14,544 bases of DNA from Endomicrobium sp. (lineage in GTDB: Bacteria; Elusimicrobiota; Endomicrobiia; Endomicrobiales; Endomicrobiaceae), in NCBI GenBank assembly GCA_031264895.1, contig JAISDI010000264.1, forward strand, positions 1 through 14,544, given 5' to 3'. Of the stretch, positions 13,473 to 14,544 are shown piece after piece. Below the pieces are notes generated by a model. That model worked only from the letters and a program-made list of their open reading frames with translations. It made no database searches and was not told the DNA's origin. Both the position numbers and the translations under genes were made by a program. Numbering within the stretch: the first letter of the stretch is position 1; every line of letters starts with the position of its first letter.

Positions 13473-14426
13473 ATGGAAAAGTTGGCTAGAAAAGTATCTA
13501 TAATCGGTTGCGGTAAAGTGGGAATGCGGTATGCGTATTCTATGGTAATTAAAGGTCTTGCCAGAGAACTTTGCATGGTCGACTATTATAATGAAATAGC
13601 AGAAGGCGAAGCAATGGATTTGGCGGACGGCGGCCCGTTTCTTTCTTCGGTAGACGTTTATTCCGGCGATTATGCGGATATTGCAGGGTCTGAACTTGTC
13701 ATTATAACGGCGGGCGCGGGAAGAAAACCCGGACAATCAAGAATAGATTTAGTCAAAGGAAATGCCGAAATAATCAAATCCATAGTTCCGCAGATCATTA
13801 AATATGCGCCGTCCGCTATTATTCTTGTGGTTTCAAATCCAGTGGATATTCTTTCTTACGTGACATACAAAATTTCCGGAAAACCTTCAAATGAAATTAT
13901 AGGGTCGGGAACTTTGCTAGATACCGCAAGGCTTATAAATCTTTTGAAAAAACTTTTTGACGTAAACCTGAGAAGCATTTATGCTCCGGTCTTTGGGGAA
14001 CACGGCGATACGGCTTTTCCGGCGTGGAGCAAAGCAACGATAGGCGGCGTTCCGCTTGAAGACGCTTTTGAAGCTTTTAACGGTAAAGATATGAATTATA
14101 AAGAAGAAATTGACCGTATTTTCCGTGAAGTCAAAGACAGAGGCAAAGAAATTATCAAAAGAAAAGGCGAGACTTCTTACGGAATAGGCCTTTCGATGAC
14201 AAGAATATCAAAAGCCATTTTGAAAAACGAAAAATCGGCGCTTTCCGTTTCAACTTATCTGGAAGATTATCACGGCGTCGGAGACGTTTATCTGAGCGTT
14301 CCGGCAATAGTCGGGAAAAGAGGAATAGAAAAGGTTTTAAAAGTAAGATTTAATGAAGAAGAGATGAACGCGTTTAAGCATTCTGCCCAGTCCGTGAAAC
14401 AAGTCATAAAAGAGATAGGATTCTAA
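13473..14426 (+). CDS. L-lactate/malate dehydrogenase family enzyme, malate-type Arg present
   Basis: The product is 317 aa, the usual length. AAGGAG at 13459-13464 sets the start. The family reduces a 2-oxoacid with NADH in the cytoplasm. The Rossmann motif GCGKVG is at 12-17, and D37 at the end of the second strand indicates NADH. Catalytic residues are R90, N122 (VSNPVDILSYV), D150 and R153 (GSGTLLDTAR), and H177 (GEHGD). The residue equivalent to position 102, which selects the substrate, is R84 in AGAGRKPGQSR. Lactate dehydrogenases normally have Gln there and malate dehydrogenases Arg; changing Gln102 to Arg is the classic switch in Bacillus LDH. The rest (GSGTxLD, TSYGIGLSMTRI) looks more LDH-like. 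I therefore expect oxaloacetate/malate activity, with lactate or another 2-oxoacid possible, and give no symbol (ldh or mdh). It follows gdhA by 172 bases with a terminator and separate -10 between them. Confidence 0.93.
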   Translation: MEKLARKVSIIGCGKVGMRYAYSMVIKGLARELCMVDYYNEIAEGEAMDLADGGPFLSSVDVYSGDYADIAGSELVIITAGAGRKPGQSRIDLVKGNAEIIKSIVPQIIKYAPSAIILVVSNPVDILSYVTYKISGKPSNEIIGSGTLLDTARLINLLKKLFDVNLRSIYAPVFGEHGDTAFPAWSKATIGGVPLEDAFEAFNGKDMNYKEEIDRIFREVKDRGKEIIKRKGETSYGIGLSMTRISKAILKNEKSALSVSTYLEDYHGVGDVYLSVPAIVGKRGIEKVLKVRFNEEEMNAFKHSAQSVKQVIKEIGF

Positions 14427-14497
14427 AACGGCTGCTGATTTTGTATTTAACATAAATTATCCCTTTGCCTTAGTTCCTTTAGCTTTTACGGTTAAAT

Positions 14498-14544
14498 ACC
14501 CCGTCTGAGACAAAATGTCTCGGACATCCCCTTTAAAAAGTGGG
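14498..14544. repeat. Dispersed hairpin-family element at the right edge
   Basis: ACCCCGTC, then the palindrome TCTGAGACAAAATGTCTCGGA (8-bp stem with one wobble pair; first base at 14503), then CATCCCCTTTAAAAAGTGGG to the end of the window. It matches the minus-oriented copy at 7808-7857 in layout. The GGGGAATT end is not reached, so the element is probably cut by the window. The bases 14427-14497 before it hold no gene, and I see no terminator for the dehydrogenase. Confidence 0.6.

Overview
The window reads as a moderately AT-rich bacterial chromosome with strong Shine-Dalgarno sites, Sec-type signal peptides, several large exported proteins and a fermentative pair of NAD(P)-linked dehydrogenases. 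An anaerobic, diderm-like, gut-type bacterium fits. Elusimicrobiota (Endomicrobium-like) is my best guess, but it rests on overall impression, not on a marker gene.

Layout. (1) Positions 1-1820, minus strand: the 5' part of a large secreted protein that runs off the left edge, so no stop codon is visible. It has a long signal peptide and three ~110-residue repeats. (2) 1920-2510, minus strand: a small membrane or secreted protein of unknown function, closed by a good intrinsic terminator that separates it from the repeat protein. (3) 2511-2896: AT-rich divergent intergenic region. Its right end carries a promoter that would give a nearly leaderless mRNA, with an operator-like inverted repeat. 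(4) 2897-3936, plus strand: a two-gene operon, a DUF1232 membrane protein followed by an exported Lys/Glu-rich protein. (5) 4187-7222 and 8047-10923, plus strand: two tandem paralogous exported proteins of about 1,000 residues, each built as signal peptide, VIT domain, vWA-like domain with MIDAS residues, variable linker, TPR-like helices and C-terminal DUF2135. (6) 11963-13300: glutamate dehydrogenase gdhA with its own promoter and terminator. (7) 13473-14426: an L-lactate/malate dehydrogenase family enzyme whose substrate-selecting residue is the malate-type Arg.

The spacers around the VIT genes (3937-4186, 7223-8046, 10924-11962) and the right edge are full of short palindromic repeats. 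One family has the pattern AATTCCC...GGGGTGGC-[small palindrome]-GACGGGGTGGTC. Its copies occur singly, nested and as inverted pairs. A separate ~140-nt near-palindrome lies at 11523-11662. These resemble REP/BIME or MITE-type elements and contain no convincing genes.

Functionally, GDH links ammonium, glutamate and 2-oxoglutarate, and the LDH/MDH-like enzyme reoxidises NADH, which fits amino-acid-linked fermentation. The VIT/vWA/DUF2135 pair and the repeat protein are envelope or surface proteins of unknown role. The most noteworthy items are the truncated triplicated-repeat protein, the tandem VIT-vWA-TPR-DUF2135 pair embedded in palindromic repeats, the long palindrome, and the Arg switch in the dehydrogenase.
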